A stretch of 64,000 nucleotides of DNA from Streptomyces tuirus (GTDB lineage: Bacteria; Actinomycetota; Actinomycetes; Streptomycetales; Streptomycetaceae), in the NCBI RefSeq assembly GCF_014701095.1, contig NZ_AP023439.1:4576001-4640000 (forward strand). The letters are read 5' to 3'. Position 1 is the first letter of the stretch. Every line of letters starts with the position of its first letter. The notes beneath the pieces were generated by a model. That model was given only the letters and a program-made list of their open reading frames with translations. It was not told the DNA's origin and made no database searches. The translations under genes were made by a program, and so were the position numbers. Positions 35,194-45,070 of this stretch are shown here, in pieces.

Positions 35194-37248
35194 ATGTCGG
35201 AGGCGGAGCGGGCGGGCACATCTCGTCAGGACACTCGTCAGGACACCAGGGAGCGTCTCCTCGCGGGGCGTTACCGGTTGGGCAAGGTGCTCGGCCGCGG
35301 CGGCATGGGCACGGTGTGGCGCGCCGAGGACGAGACGCTGGGGCGGACGGTCGCCGTCAAGGAGCTGCGGTTCCCCACGAACATCGACCAGGAGGAGAAG
35401 CGGCGGCTGATCACGCGGACGCTGCGCGAGGCCAAGGCCATCGCCCGGATCCGCAACAACAGCGCCGTGACGGTCTTCGACGTCGTCCAGGAGGACGACC
35501 GGCCCTGGATCGTGATGGAGCTCGTCGAGGGCAAGTCGCTCGCCGAGGTCATCCGGGAGGACGGGCTGCTCGAGCCGAAGCGTGCCGCCGAGGTCGGGCT
35601 CGCCGTCCTCGACGTGCTGCGGTCCGCCCACCGCGAGGGCATCCTGCACCGCGACGTGAAGCCGTCGAACGTCCTGATCTCCGACGACGGCCGGGTCGTG
35701 CTCACCGACTTCGGCATCGCCCAGGTCGAGGGCGACCCGTCCATCACCTCGACCGGCATGCTCGTCGGCGCGCCCTCCTACATCTCCCCGGAGCGGGCGC
35801 GCGGGCACAAGCCGGGCCCGGCGGCCGACCTGTGGTCCCTCGGCGGGCTGCTGTACGCGGCGGTGGAAGGCGCGCCGCCGTACGACAAGGGGTCGGCCAT
35901 AGCGACTCTCACGGCGGTGATGACCGAGCCGCTGGAGGAGCCGAAGAACGCGGGTCCGCTGAAGGACGTCATCCACGGACTGCTCACCAAGGACCCCGCG
36001 CAGCGGCTCGACGACGCGGGTGCCCGGGCGATGCTGAACTCGGTCCTGCACGCGCCCGAGCATCCCGAGCCGGAGCCGATGGACGCCACCAAGGTCGTGC
36101 CGCTGCCGGCGCAGCCCGACAGGGCCTCGCGCAAGGGGGGTTCGTCGGGATCCGGCGGCAAGCGCGGTGAGGAGGCCGGGGAGCGGCTGCGCGGGGCGCT
36201 GCGTTCCGTGCGCAAGGCCGCCTCGGGCAGCGCCGCCGCGGGAGGTGCCGCTGCGGCGGCCAAGTCCGGTGCGGGCGAGGCCTCTTCCGGGCCCGCCGGC
36301 ACGGCCTCCTCCGCGTCGGACAGCGGTGCCGGCCGGAGTACGACCGCGGGTGCGGCGGGGACGCGGCCGGGCCCGGGAGCGGACGCCGCCGGCGGTGAGC
36401 GTGGTGCGCCGGAGACGAAGACGGCCTCTGGGGGGCGGAGTTCGGGATGGCCGGTGGTGCCGCCGCCGGACCTGCCGCCCAGGCCCGCGCCCCGGGCGCC
36501 GCTCACCGACGTGGTGCCGCGCCGGACTCTGTTGATCATCGCGGTGGTCGTGGCGCTCGCCGTGATCGGCACCGTGCTCGCCATCGTGCTCAGCGGTGAC
36601 GACAAGGGCGCGAAGGGTGCCTCCGGCGAAGGCGGCGGGAAGACCGTCGCCACGGCGTCGGACGGCGCCGACACCAAGGGCGACAAGAGCGACGGCACGC
36701 GCACCGACGGCGCCGAGAGCGAGCCCGGGTCGTCCGGGCCCGCCTCGAACGGCACGCCCACCGGCCAGTCGGGCGACTCCTCGGACGAGGGCGGATCCGG
36801 CGGCGGGAAGGGCACCGCGGCGCAGTCGACTCACCAGGGGAAGCAGGGGTACTCCATCGGTCTGCCGAAGGGCTGGAAGTTCCAGTCCACGGCTGCCGCG
36901 GGCGACCGCTTCACCGGGCCCGACGGGCAGAAGCTGCTCGTCGCCTGGACGTCCACGCCCAAGGGGGACCCGGTGGCGGACTGGAGGAACCAGGAGCGCT
37001 ACATGGTGCGGGCGCAGTACAAGAAGATCCGTATAGAGAAGGTGGACTACCGCGGCTGGAACACCGCCGACTGGGAGTTCACCTACATGGACGGTGGCAC
37101 GAAGTACCGCACCATCGACAGGGGTTTCGTGGTCGACGGCACGTCCGGGTACGCGTTGATGTACACGGCCAAGGCGGCAGGCTGGGGCGGCGACATGCGC
37201 AAGGAGACGTGGCGGACGCTCACGCGGACCTTCGAACCCAAGTCCTGA
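35194..37248 (+). CDS. Membrane Ser/Thr protein kinase, cluster gene 1
   Basis: This is a 684-residue Hanks-type kinase. All core residues are present: glycine loop GRGGMGTVWRA, K56 in VAVKELRF, D154 in HRDVKPSN, and DFGIAQVEG. A long Ala/Ser/Gly-rich linker leads to one transmembrane helix at about residues 447-470 (LLIIAVVVALAVIGTVLAIV) and an extracellular domain of about 130 residues beginning GYSIGLPKGWKFQ. ATG 35194 is chosen (GGGGA upstream); ATG 35182 is possible. It is the first of six co-directional kinase genes. I recall that the equivalent S. coelicolor cluster (SCO4775-SCO4779) phosphorylates spore-wall synthesis proteins. Confidence 0.93.
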   Translation: MSEAERAGTSRQDTRQDTRERLLAGRYRLGKVLGRGGMGTVWRAEDETLGRTVAVKELRFPTNIDQEEKRRLITRTLREAKAIARIRNNSAVTVFDVVQEDDRPWIVMELVEGKSLAEVIREDGLLEPKRAAEVGLAVLDVLRSAHREGILHRDVKPSNVLISDDGRVVLTDFGIAQVEGDPSITSTGMLVGAPSYISPERARGHKPGPAADLWSLGGLLYAAVEGAPPYDKGSAIATLTAVMTEPLEEPKNAGPLKDVIHGLLTKDPAQRLDDAGARAMLNSVLHAPEHPEPEPMDATKVVPLPAQPDRASRKGGSSGSGGKRGEEAGERLRGALRSVRKAASGSAAAGGAAAAAKSGAGEASSGPAGTASSASDSGAGRSTTAGAAGTRPGPGADAAGGERGAPETKTASGGRSSGWPVVPPPDLPPRPAPRAPLTDVVPRRTLLIIAVVVALAVIGTVLAIVLSGDDKGAKGASGEGGGKTVATASDGADTKGDKSDGTRTDGAESEPGSSGPASNGTPTGQSGDSSDEGGSGGGKGTAAQSTHQGKQGYSIGLPKGWKFQSTAAAGDRFTGPDGQKLLVAWTSTPKGDPVADWRNQERYMVRAQYKKIRIEKVDYRGWNTADWEFTYMDGGTKYRTIDRGFVVDGTSGYALMYTAKAAGWGGDMRKETWRTLTRTFEPKS

Positions 37249-37401
37249 GCATGGGGCGCCCCCGGATTGGGGAGTGAGATCTGGCATCCCCGCATTGCGG
37301 GTTGCCTGCGGCACGTATCGTAAATGTTTGCGGACCGTGCGCAGCCGAAACGGACCGCGGGGCGAACGGATGTGACCGACCGGGCTGCCGGGGGAGGCAA
37401 C

Positions 37402-39939
37402 GTGGACGACTACGCGGGTCGGGTGCTGGCCGACCGCTACCGCCTGCCACTGCCGCCGTCCGACGAGTACGAACTCACCGAGACCCGGGCCTTCGACACC
37501 TACAGCGGACAGGAAGTCCTGGTCCGGCAGGTGCCGTTGCCCGAGGTGGTCGAGGCCGAGGTCCTCGACGCGGAGGGGCTGCCGGACGGTTTCACGGCAC
37601 GTGACGGTGGCGCCCGGCGGTCCGGCGCCCGGGCGGGCGCGGGCACCCGGCGGCCCGCGGATCCGGTGGTGCGGCGTGCGGTGGAGGCGGCGCAGGCCGC
37701 CGCTGCCATTCCCGACCACCCCCGACTCGACCAGGTCTTCGACGTGTTCGCCGAGGGCGGTTCGCTGTGGATCGTCAGCGAGCTGGTGGCCGCCCGTCCG
37801 CTGGCCGCGCTGCTCGCCGAGAAGCCGCTGACGCCGTACCGGGCGGCCGAGGTGGCCTCCGACGTCCTGATGGCCCTTCGGGTACTGCACGCGCACGGCT
37901 GGGTGCACCGGAACATCACCGCGCGTACGGTGCTCGTGTGCGACGACGGCCGGGTGATGCTGACCGGCCTCGCGGTGGGCGCGGCCGAGGAGGCGCTGTG
38001 CGGATACGACCCGGTACCCGAACCGCCCTTCGAGGAGTCCGGGCAGGGGTCCGGGCACGAGCCGGGGGCGCAGGGCGGCGGTGCCGGGCGGGCGCTCGGC
38101 GTCGGTGGTCCGGGGGGTTCCGGGCCGGGTGGGGGCATCGGCGGTGCGGGTGATCCCGAGGCGGCGCGGCGTGCGGCCATAGAGGCCCGCGAGGCCCGGG
38201 GCCTGCCCTCGGCCGGGGGCGAGAGCGCGAGCGGCGGTTCGGTCGTACCGGTGCGTGGACCGGTGGAGGGCGGCGCGGACCCGCGGGCGGCGCGTGCCGG
38301 AGCGATCGCGGCCTACCGGGCCGGTGCCCGGGCCGCCGCACGGGTGCAGGAGGCACAGCAGGGCGGGCGGGCGGCACTGCCCGGAGCCCGCACCGACCCG
38401 GACGCCGGTGTCGCGCCCCACGTCAACGGATCGGCGCAGTCGCCGTACATCCCCGGACAGGGCACCGCCCCCGGGGCCGTACCGCCCGGGCGGATCGCCG
38501 ATCCCTACGGTGTGGGCGGCAACCCACGGACGACGGCCTGGCACGGCGCGGCACCCCGCGGCACGACCGGCGGGGCGACGGCGGCGCAGGGCCGGGAGCA
38601 GCCGGCGCTCCCCCCGGCCCCGGACACCGCGGCCCACGGCGAGCCCACCCGGTGGGACGACCTGGTCGCCGACACCCCCGCACCCCGGCGCGGCCCGGCC
38701 ACGGCGCTGGCCGCCGAGCGTGCGCGGCAGGCGCGGATGGCCGTGGTCGGACCCGTGACCGAGCGCTGGGCGCCCGAGCAGGCGGGGTCGGTGCACGAGA
38801 ACTGGCAGCTGGCCGCGCCGATCGGTCCGGCGACCGACCTGTGGGCGCTCGGCGCGCTGCTCTTCAGGGCCGTGCAGGGGCATGCGCCCTACCCGGAGGA
38901 GTCGACGGCCGAGCTGGTGCAGATGGTGTGCGCCGAGCCGCCCGCGTACGCCGAGGAGTGCGGGCCGCTGCGGCCGGTCGTGGAGTCGCTGCTGCGTCAG
39001 GACCCGACCGAACGCCTCGATTTCGAGGAGGTGCGCGGCTGGCTGCGCTCGCTGGTGCGCTCGGCGCCCGAGCCGGAGGCCGGGGTACACGTGGTCGCCG
39101 CGCCGCCCGTCGACGCCCGGCGGCTGCCCGTCGTACGGCGTCGGGGCGAGCTCGTGCGCCGGCGGCGGGCCGGGCTTCCCGCGCACCACGGGCGTCACAA
39201 GCGGGCCAAGGAGGAGTCCGGTTCGCCGCGCCGCCTCGGCCGCACCCTGCTCGTGCTGGTCCTGCTCGCGATGGCCGCGGCGATCGCCTACGCCATGCTG
39301 TTCATGCCGAAGGCGAAGACCGAGGGCGCGGACGGCGCGGACCGCACCGGAGCCGCCGGCGAGGTCAGCCAGGCGCCCGAGCCGGACGCCGGCAGCGATC
39401 CCCGGCCCGACCAGACCTCGCCCGGGCCGGAGAAGAGCCCGTCGTCGGCCGGCACCACCGAGACCCAGACCACCGGCCCGGACGTCGCCGACGGCTTCAC
39501 CCTGCGCAAGGACTCGGCGGGCTTCCAGGTCGCCGTCGCCAAGGGCTGGGAGCGCAGCCCGCGCAATGGCAGCGGTCAGGTCGTCTACTCCAAGGGCGAC
39601 TTCGAGCTCATCGTCGTCGCGGGCCGGGACAGCGCGTCGTCGTACGGCAGTGACCCGATGGCCTACCAGCGGGAGAGGGAGCGCGAGTTGCAGCCCTACC
39701 GCGACTCCAGCTGGGCCACCTCCACCGGGCTGAAGACGATCGAGGTGGGCGGACGGACCATGGCCGAGGGGCAGTTCACCTGGACCGGCGGCGACGGGGG
39801 CGAGCTGTACGTGCGCAATTTGGCGATGCTGGTCGAGGGGCGCTACCACGTGGTCCAGGTGCGCGGCCCGGAATCCGAACGTGACGAGGTGACGCGGATG
39901 TACGAGCAGGCGGCGGCGACGTACCAGGCCACGGGCTGA
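37402..39939 (+). CDS. Membrane pseudokinase, cluster gene 2
   Basis: This is an 845-residue kinase-fold protein that cannot be a normal kinase. It lacks a glycine loop (PPSDEYELTETRAFD), the VAIK lysine is R42 (EVLVRQVPLP), HRD is HRN (H169-R170-N171 in GWVHRNITARTV), and DFG is GLA (G189 in MLTGLAVG). An Ala/Gly/Pro-rich insert of about 240 residues replaces the activation segment, then the C-lobe resumes (ATDLWALGALLFRAVQGHAP). One transmembrane helix is at about 615-635, followed by an extracellular domain starting DGFTLRKDSAGFQVAVAKGW. GTG 37402 follows GGGGGAGG. It is probably a scaffold or regulator of the neighbouring kinases. Confidence 0.93.
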   Translation: MDDYAGRVLADRYRLPLPPSDEYELTETRAFDTYSGQEVLVRQVPLPEVVEAEVLDAEGLPDGFTARDGGARRSGARAGAGTRRPADPVVRRAVEAAQAAAAIPDHPRLDQVFDVFAEGGSLWIVSELVAARPLAALLAEKPLTPYRAAEVASDVLMALRVLHAHGWVHRNITARTVLVCDDGRVMLTGLAVGAAEEALCGYDPVPEPPFEESGQGSGHEPGAQGGGAGRALGVGGPGGSGPGGGIGGAGDPEAARRAAIEAREARGLPSAGGESASGGSVVPVRGPVEGGADPRAARAGAIAAYRAGARAAARVQEAQQGGRAALPGARTDPDAGVAPHVNGSAQSPYIPGQGTAPGAVPPGRIADPYGVGGNPRTTAWHGAAPRGTTGGATAAQGREQPALPPAPDTAAHGEPTRWDDLVADTPAPRRGPATALAAERARQARMAVVGPVTERWAPEQAGSVHENWQLAAPIGPATDLWALGALLFRAVQGHAPYPEESTAELVQMVCAEPPAYAEECGPLRPVVESLLRQDPTERLDFEEVRGWLRSLVRSAPEPEAGVHVVAAPPVDARRLPVVRRRGELVRRRRAGLPAHHGRHKRAKEESGSPRRLGRTLLVLVLLAMAAAIAYAMLFMPKAKTEGADGADRTGAAGEVSQAPEPDAGSDPRPDQTSPGPEKSPSSAGTTETQTTGPDVADGFTLRKDSAGFQVAVAKGWERSPRNGSGQVVYSKGDFELIVVAGRDSASSYGSDPMAYQRERERELQPYRDSSWATSTGLKTIEVGGRTMAEGQFTWTGGDGGELYVRNLAMLVEGRYHVVQVRGPESERDEVTRMYEQAAATYQATG

Positions 39940-40097
39940 GCGACCGGCGCGCCGCCTGTACGCCCCGGTTCACACTCTGGTTGCCTCACGTCCCGGCAGG
40001 CGACAACCGTCACAGTGCGGTCACCGTGGTACCCCGCTTGTTCCCTGGTTGAGGGCGGGTCCTTACGCTGACCCTGTCAAGACCATTGCGGGGCAAC

Positions 40098-41819
40098 GTG
40101 AATCAGATGCAGGGCCTGCTCGTCGCGGGCCGCTACCGGCTGGCCGAATCCATCGGCAACGGCGGCATGGGCCGGGTCTGGCGTGCCCATGACGAGGTGC
40201 TGCACCGGTCCGTCGCCATCAAGGAGTTGACCGCCGCCCTCTACGTCTCGGAGAGCGAGCAGGCGATCCTGCTGGCGCGCACCCGGGCGGAGGCCAGGGC
40301 GGCGGCGCGCATCAACCACTCCGCGGTCGTCACGGTGCACGACGTGCTGGAGCACGACGGCCGCCCCTGGATCGTGATGGAGCTGGTCGAGGGCCGCTCC
40401 CTGGCCGACGCGGTAAAGGAGGACGGGCGCGTCGAGCCCCGCGAGGCGGCGCGCATCGGCCTGTGGGTGCTGCGGGCCCTGCGCGCCGCGCACACCGCCG
40501 GCGTCCTGCACCGCGACATCAAGCCGGGCAACGTGCTCCTCGGCCGCGACGGACGCGTCCTGCTCACGGACTTCGGCATCGCCCAGATCGAGGGCGACAC
40601 CACCATCACACGCACCGGAGAGGTCGTCGGATCGGTCGACTACCTGGCGCCCGAGCGCGTACGCGGCCACGACCCGGGCCCGTCCTCCGACCTGTGGGCC
40701 CTGGGCGCGACGCTCTACACGGCGGTGGAGGGCCGGTCCCCGTTCCGCCGCACCACGCCGCTGACCACCATGCAGGCCGTGGTGGAGGAGGAGGCCGCCG
40801 AGCTCCAGCACGCCGGCCCGCTCACGCCCGTCATCATCTCCCTGCTGCGCAAGGACCCGAACACCCGGCCCAACGCGTCCGAGGCGGAGCAGATGCTCGC
40901 CGAGGCGGCGGAGGGACGGCGGCCGAACGGGGCGCAGGCGTACGTGCCCACGCAGTACGGCGGGGCGACGCCGTACCGGGACTCCCACAGCGGCACGGGG
41001 ACGGCCGCCACAGGCACGTCCGGCACCCGCCCGCTCGGCACCGGCTCGGGTTCGCACACCCGCACACCGCTCCCGCCGCTGGCCGGCACCCCGGCCAGCG
41101 GGACGTCCACGGCCGGTACTTCGCCCTACGGTGCCACCGGTCCCACCACGCTCGGCCCGGCGGCGACGGGCCCGCAGCCGGCCGGTACGGGCAGGCGCCG
41201 CAGGCTGCGCACCCTCGCCCTGGTCGTCGCGCTCGCGGCCATCATCGGCGGGGCCACGGCCGTGGTGCTCCAGCAGTGGCACCAGAACCGGCAGGGCGAC
41301 TCCGGCTCGTCGGTCTCGACGACGGAGGGGCCGGGGGGATCGGTTCCGGACAGCTGGATCCGCTACGACGACCCCGCCGGGTTCAGCCTCTATCTGCCGA
41401 AGGGCTGGAAGCGGACGCCCTTCGGCCCGCAGGGCGAGCTCAAGCAGATCGACTACTCACCGGACGGCGGACGGCACTTCGTCCGGATCGCCGTCGACAC
41501 GTCACCGGACTTCGCCGACGCCAAGTCCCACCAGGAGGATCTGGAGCAGCAGGTCCAGAGGCTGGTCGACTACAAGCGGGTGACCATGGAGGAGAACATC
41601 TACCGGGACCGCAAGGGCTCGCTGTGGGAGTACACCTGGACGGCGCTGGCCAAGGACCCGCCCTACGTCGCCGGGCCGCGCCACGCCATCGAGGAGACGT
41701 ACTTCTCGCGGGACGGTGTCGAGTACGCGATCTACATGTCCACACCGCAGAAGGACTGGGCGAAGACGAGCAAGCAGTTCAAATGGGTGCTGCAGGGCTG
41801 GCGGGAGAAGGCCTCCTGA
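40098..41819 (+). CDS. Membrane Ser/Thr protein kinase, cluster gene 3
   Basis: This is a 573-residue active-looking kinase. Core residues are GNGGMGRVWRA, K42 in VAIKELTA, D140 in HRDIKPGN and DFGIAQIEG; the P+1 region is SVDYLAPERV. A Thr/Gly/Pro-rich linker (about 285-365) precedes a transmembrane helix at about 371-391 (TLALVVALAAIIGGATAVVL). The extracellular domain opens WIRYDDPAGFSLYLPKGWK, the same PKGW fold as in genes 1 and 2. GTG 40098 (MNQMQGLLVAGRYRL) is chosen over a TTG 12 bases upstream. Confidence 0.93.
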   Translation: MNQMQGLLVAGRYRLAESIGNGGMGRVWRAHDEVLHRSVAIKELTAALYVSESEQAILLARTRAEARAAARINHSAVVTVHDVLEHDGRPWIVMELVEGRSLADAVKEDGRVEPREAARIGLWVLRALRAAHTAGVLHRDIKPGNVLLGRDGRVLLTDFGIAQIEGDTTITRTGEVVGSVDYLAPERVRGHDPGPSSDLWALGATLYTAVEGRSPFRRTTPLTTMQAVVEEEAAELQHAGPLTPVIISLLRKDPNTRPNASEAEQMLAEAAEGRRPNGAQAYVPTQYGGATPYRDSHSGTGTAATGTSGTRPLGTGSGSHTRTPLPPLAGTPASGTSTAGTSPYGATGPTTLGPAATGPQPAGTGRRRRLRTLALVVALAAIIGGATAVVLQQWHQNRQGDSGSSVSTTEGPGGSVPDSWIRYDDPAGFSLYLPKGWKRTPFGPQGELKQIDYSPDGGRHFVRIAVDTSPDFADAKSHQEDLEQQVQRLVDYKRVTMEENIYRDRKGSLWEYTWTALAKDPPYVAGPRHAIEETYFSRDGVEYAIYMSTPQKDWAKTSKQFKWVLQGWREKAS

Positions 41820-41920
41820 GGCGGGGCCACTTCTGACGAAGGCCGACGGGGGCTGTCTGTTTCGGCCACCGGCAGCTCGCCGCCCCGGAGTGGTTCCGTC
41901 CGTTGGGGCATGATTGCCGC

Positions 41921-43117
41921 ATGGGGACCGAGGGGCACAACAGGCGTGTCATCGCGGGCCGTTACCGGCTCGAGGAGAGACTCGGGCGCGGTGGCATGGG
42001 CGTGGTCTGGCGGGCGACGGACCGGCTGCTCGGCCGCAGCGTGGCCGTCAAGGAGCTCCCCTACGACGAGACGCTGTCCGCGGCGCAGGCCCGCCGGCAA
42101 CGGGACCGTACGCTGCGCGAGGCCCGGGCCCTCGCCCAGCTGAGCCACCCGCACATCATCGTCGTCCACGACGTCGTCGAGGACGACGAACGCCCCTACA
42201 TCGTCATGGAGTTGATCGAGGGCGGCTCGCTCGCCGACCGGCTCGCCCACCGGGGTCCCGTCGACGCCGCCGAAGCGGCCCGCATCGGCATCGCCCTGCT
42301 CGGTGCGCTGGGTGCCGCGCACGCGGCCGGGGTGCTGCACCGCGACCTCAAGCCGGACAACGTGCTGCTGGAGACGGGCACCGACCGGGTCGTCCTCACC
42401 GACTTCGGCATCGCCCAGGTCGTGGGCACCCCGACTCTCACCGAGAACGGAACCTTCGTGGGCTCGCCCGAGTACACCGCGCCCGAGCGGATGTCCGGGG
42501 CCAGGACCGGGCCAGAGTCCGACCTGTGGTCGCTGGGCGCGCTGCTGTGCGCGGTCCTCAGCGGGGAGTCCCCGTTCCACCGCGACTCGCTGGGCGGCAT
42601 CTTGCACGCGGTCGTGGTGGGCGACATCCAGCCGCCCGCGCAGGCCGGGCCGCTGCTGCCCGTCGTACGCGGTCTGCTGGAGCGCGACCCGGACCGGCGG
42701 CTGGACGGGGACCGGGCGGAACGGATGCTCCGGGCCTTCCGCGACACGGGCTTCACCCCCATGTCGCCGCCCGAGTACGCGCCGACGGTGGGGGACGTGC
42801 CGCGCCGAGGGCCGCTGGACCTCGCCGTCCGGCAACCCTCCGCGTCGCCGGTGGACCTGTCCGGTCCGGGCCGGCCGGAGGAACCCTTCCTCCGGCAGCC
42901 CACGCGGCGCGTGCTCATCGCGGCGCTGCTGGTCGCGGCGATGGCGGGAGCGGGGGTGTCCGCGGCGGCCCTGCTCGCGGGGGAGGGCGACGGGGACGGC
43001 GGCCCCACGCCGACGAGTTCCGCACCGGCGCCGCCGACGCCGCCGATGACGCCGAAGGCGCCGACGGCTCAGACGACCCGGCCGGCCTCCCCGAGCGCGC
43101 CCGCGGCCACTCCGTGA
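41921..43117 (+). CDS. Ser/Thr protein kinase without sensor domain, cluster gene 4
   Basis: This is a 398-residue kinase with GRGGMGVVWRA, K44 in VAVKELPY, D142 in HRDLKPDN and DFGIAQVVG, so the catalytic core is intact. A transmembrane helix at about 330-351 (VLIAALLVAAMAGAGVSAAA) is followed by only some 45 residues of Pro/Thr/Ala-rich sequence, and no PKGW extracellular domain. The stop codon falls in the first unit of a 24-base tandem repeat that could be read on in another frame. ATG 41921 starts close to the kinase fold. It is either a truncated receptor or a short kinase that relies on a partner. Confidence 0.92.
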   Translation: MGTEGHNRRVIAGRYRLEERLGRGGMGVVWRATDRLLGRSVAVKELPYDETLSAAQARRQRDRTLREARALAQLSHPHIIVVHDVVEDDERPYIVMELIEGGSLADRLAHRGPVDAAEAARIGIALLGALGAAHAAGVLHRDLKPDNVLLETGTDRVVLTDFGIAQVVGTPTLTENGTFVGSPEYTAPERMSGARTGPESDLWSLGALLCAVLSGESPFHRDSLGGILHAVVVGDIQPPAQAGPLLPVVRGLLERDPDRRLDGDRAERMLRAFRDTGFTPMSPPEYAPTVGDVPRRGPLDLAVRQPSASPVDLSGPGRPEEPFLRQPTRRVLIAALLVAAMAGAGVSAAALLAGEGDGDGGPTPTSSAPAPPTPPMTPKAPTAQTTRPASPSAPAATP

Positions 43118-43184
43118 CGGTGCCCGAGCCTCACTTCGTGACGGTGCCCGAGCCTCACTTTGTGACGGCGCCCGAGTCCGACCC
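43113..43184 (+). repeat. 24-base tandem repeat at the end of kinase gene 4
   Basis: Two identical 24-base units at 43113-43136 and 43137-43160 (CGTGACGGTGCCCGAGCC...) are followed by a diverged third unit at 43161-43184 and a fourth partial one. The kinase TGA stop (43115-43117) is inside unit one. In a different frame the units read VTVPEPHF. The repeat length is a multiple of three. Confidence 0.9.
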
Positions 43185-43326
43185 CGTGACGGCGCCCTGC
43201 CCCCCCGCACCGCACCGCACGACACCGCGGCAAAGAGGGCGATAAGCCCCCGTCGACGTCACGGGTCGGTGACCGGCTCGCGTCCTTTGTGGATTCGCGG
43301 GCGGTTGGCGCGATATGGATGAACCC

Positions 43327-45000
43327 ATGAGCAACAACGGGGGAGCCCGATCCGGGGCCGACGAGCCGACGAGTTTTGTACTGCAACCGCCGAACCAGCA
43401 GGCGCCGGTGCCGGGCAATCCCTACGCCGCGCCGGCCGCTTCACCCACCCAGATCGTGCCGCCCCAGGCGGCTCAGGCGGCCCAGTCGGCCCAGACGCCC
43501 GAAGACCCCGGTGCGGGACGGCTCATCGCCGGACGCTACCGGCTGCTGGCCAAGCTCGGGCACGGCGGCATGGGCACGGTGTGGCGGGCCAAGGACGAGA
43601 CGGTGGACCGGGAGGTCGCCGTCAAGGAACCTCGCGTCCCGGAGCATCTTCCCGAACGCGAACGCTCCAACGCCTTCGAGCGAATGCGCCGCGAGGCCCG
43701 GGCGGCGGCCCGGCTCGACCACCCGGCGGTCGTCGACGTGCACGACGTCGCGGTCGTGGAGGACCAGCCCTGGATCGTGATGGAGCTGGTGCGGGGCCGC
43801 TCACTGGGCGACGCGCTCCAGGAGGGCACCCTGTCCGCACGCGAGGCCGCCCGGATCGGCCTCGAGGTGCTCGGCGCGCTGGAGGCCGCGCACGCGGCGG
43901 GCATCCTGCACCGCGACGTGAAACCCGACAACGTGCTGCTCGGCCGGCACGACCGGGTCGTCCTCACGGACTTCGGGATCGCCCAGATCGAGGGCGAGAC
44001 CAACCTGACCGACACCGGCGGCTTCGTCGGCTCGCCCGAGTACATCGCGCCCGAGCGCGTGCTCGGGCAGCGCCCGGGACCCGCCAGCGACCTGTGGTCC
44101 CTGGGAGTGGTGCTCTACGCGGCGACGGAGGGCGTCTCCCCGTTCCGCCGCAGCAACACCCCCGCCACGCTCCAGTCCGTCCTCAACGCCACACCCGCGC
44201 CGGCGGCTTCGGCCCAGGGCCCGCTCGCCGAGGCCGTCAACGGCCTGCTGCACAAGGACCCGGCCCGCCGACCGAACGCCGCGCAGGTGCGGGCCCTGCT
44301 GGAGGCGGCCGCGAACCCGCCCTCCGCCCAGCCCACGCAGGCCGTGCGGGTCACGGGCCCGGGCGGGGGCGGCCGGGGCGTCCGGCTCGGCAGGAAGGCC
44401 TGGATCGGACTGGGTGCCGCGGCTGTCGCGGCGGCGGTGACGGCGTACCTGGTGATCGCGGACCCGTTCGCCGGGCCGCTGCCCGAGGGCTGGGAGGTCA
44501 AGCAGGAGAAGGACGTAGCCGCGTCGTTCGCCGTCCCCGCCGAGTACCAGCGGACCGTGCCCGACCGGAAGTCCGACCAGGGCCACTGGGTCACGTACAC
44601 CGACTGGAGCGGCAGCATCTGGATCGGCCTGACGCTGGAGAAGAAGGCCGAGGACACCGGCGGCAACATCGCGGGCTCCGCGGCCGCCGAGATGTACGAC
44701 GACGACACCCGGTTCAAGGAGAGCGGCAGCTACGAGCTCGACATGGACGAGGGGCCGAAGAAGTCCGACCCCAAGGTGACCACGTACCGGGACAAGAAGG
44801 CCGCCCGGAACACCGTCCCCTTCACAACCGACGACAGTGAGAACCCCCGCCCCCGGGAACTCCAGATCTTCTACTACCGGACCCCGGGCGGCGACATGTA
44901 CAAGCTCACCGTCAGCTACCCGGGCAAGGGCGACTTCACCGAGCGCGGACGCGAGGTGGCGAGCGCGGCCATCGCGAACCTGGACATCGACAAGACCTGA
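43327..45000 (+). CDS. Membrane Ser/Thr protein kinase, cluster gene 5
   Basis: This is a 557-residue kinase with a disordered Pro/Gln/Ala-rich N-terminal leader of about 65 residues before the fold. Core residues are GHGGMGTVWRA, K100 in VAVKEPRV, D197 in HRDVKPDN, DFGIAQIEG and GSPEYIAPERV. A transmembrane helix lies at about 359-378 (WIGLGAAAVAAAVTAYLVI). The extracellular domain begins LPEGWEVKQEKDVAASFAVP and is diverged from the PKGW domains. ATG 43327 (MSNNGGARSG) is preferred because the next kinase starts similarly (MSNDGGG); ATG 43315 is the alternative. Confidence 0.92.
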   Translation: MSNNGGARSGADEPTSFVLQPPNQQAPVPGNPYAAPAASPTQIVPPQAAQAAQSAQTPEDPGAGRLIAGRYRLLAKLGHGGMGTVWRAKDETVDREVAVKEPRVPEHLPERERSNAFERMRREARAAARLDHPAVVDVHDVAVVEDQPWIVMELVRGRSLGDALQEGTLSAREAARIGLEVLGALEAAHAAGILHRDVKPDNVLLGRHDRVVLTDFGIAQIEGETNLTDTGGFVGSPEYIAPERVLGQRPGPASDLWSLGVVLYAATEGVSPFRRSNTPATLQSVLNATPAPAASAQGPLAEAVNGLLHKDPARRPNAAQVRALLEAAANPPSAQPTQAVRVTGPGGGGRGVRLGRKAWIGLGAAAVAAAVTAYLVIADPFAGPLPEGWEVKQEKDVAASFAVPAEYQRTVPDRKSDQGHWVTYTDWSGSIWIGLTLEKKAEDTGGNIAGSAAAEMYDDDTRFKESGSYELDMDEGPKKSDPKVTTYRDKKAARNTVPFTTDDSENPRPRELQIFYYRTPGGDMYKLTVSYPGKGDFTERGREVASAAIANLDIDKT

Positions 45001-45070
45001 ACCGGTGGTCCAACTGCCCTGAGAACGACCCGCGTCGACAAGGGCCCGCCGCGCGGGGTACTGATGGGGC

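Noticed and set aside
33979..39849. A very long open frame (nearly 2,000 codons) on the minus strand
   Set aside because: Only its last 348 codons, the serine hydrolase, look like a protein; the rest is antisense to kinase genes and stays open because of high GC at third positions.
43113..43184. Possible CRISPR array
   Set aside because: The units are directly adjacent with no spacers and encode a peptide repeat.
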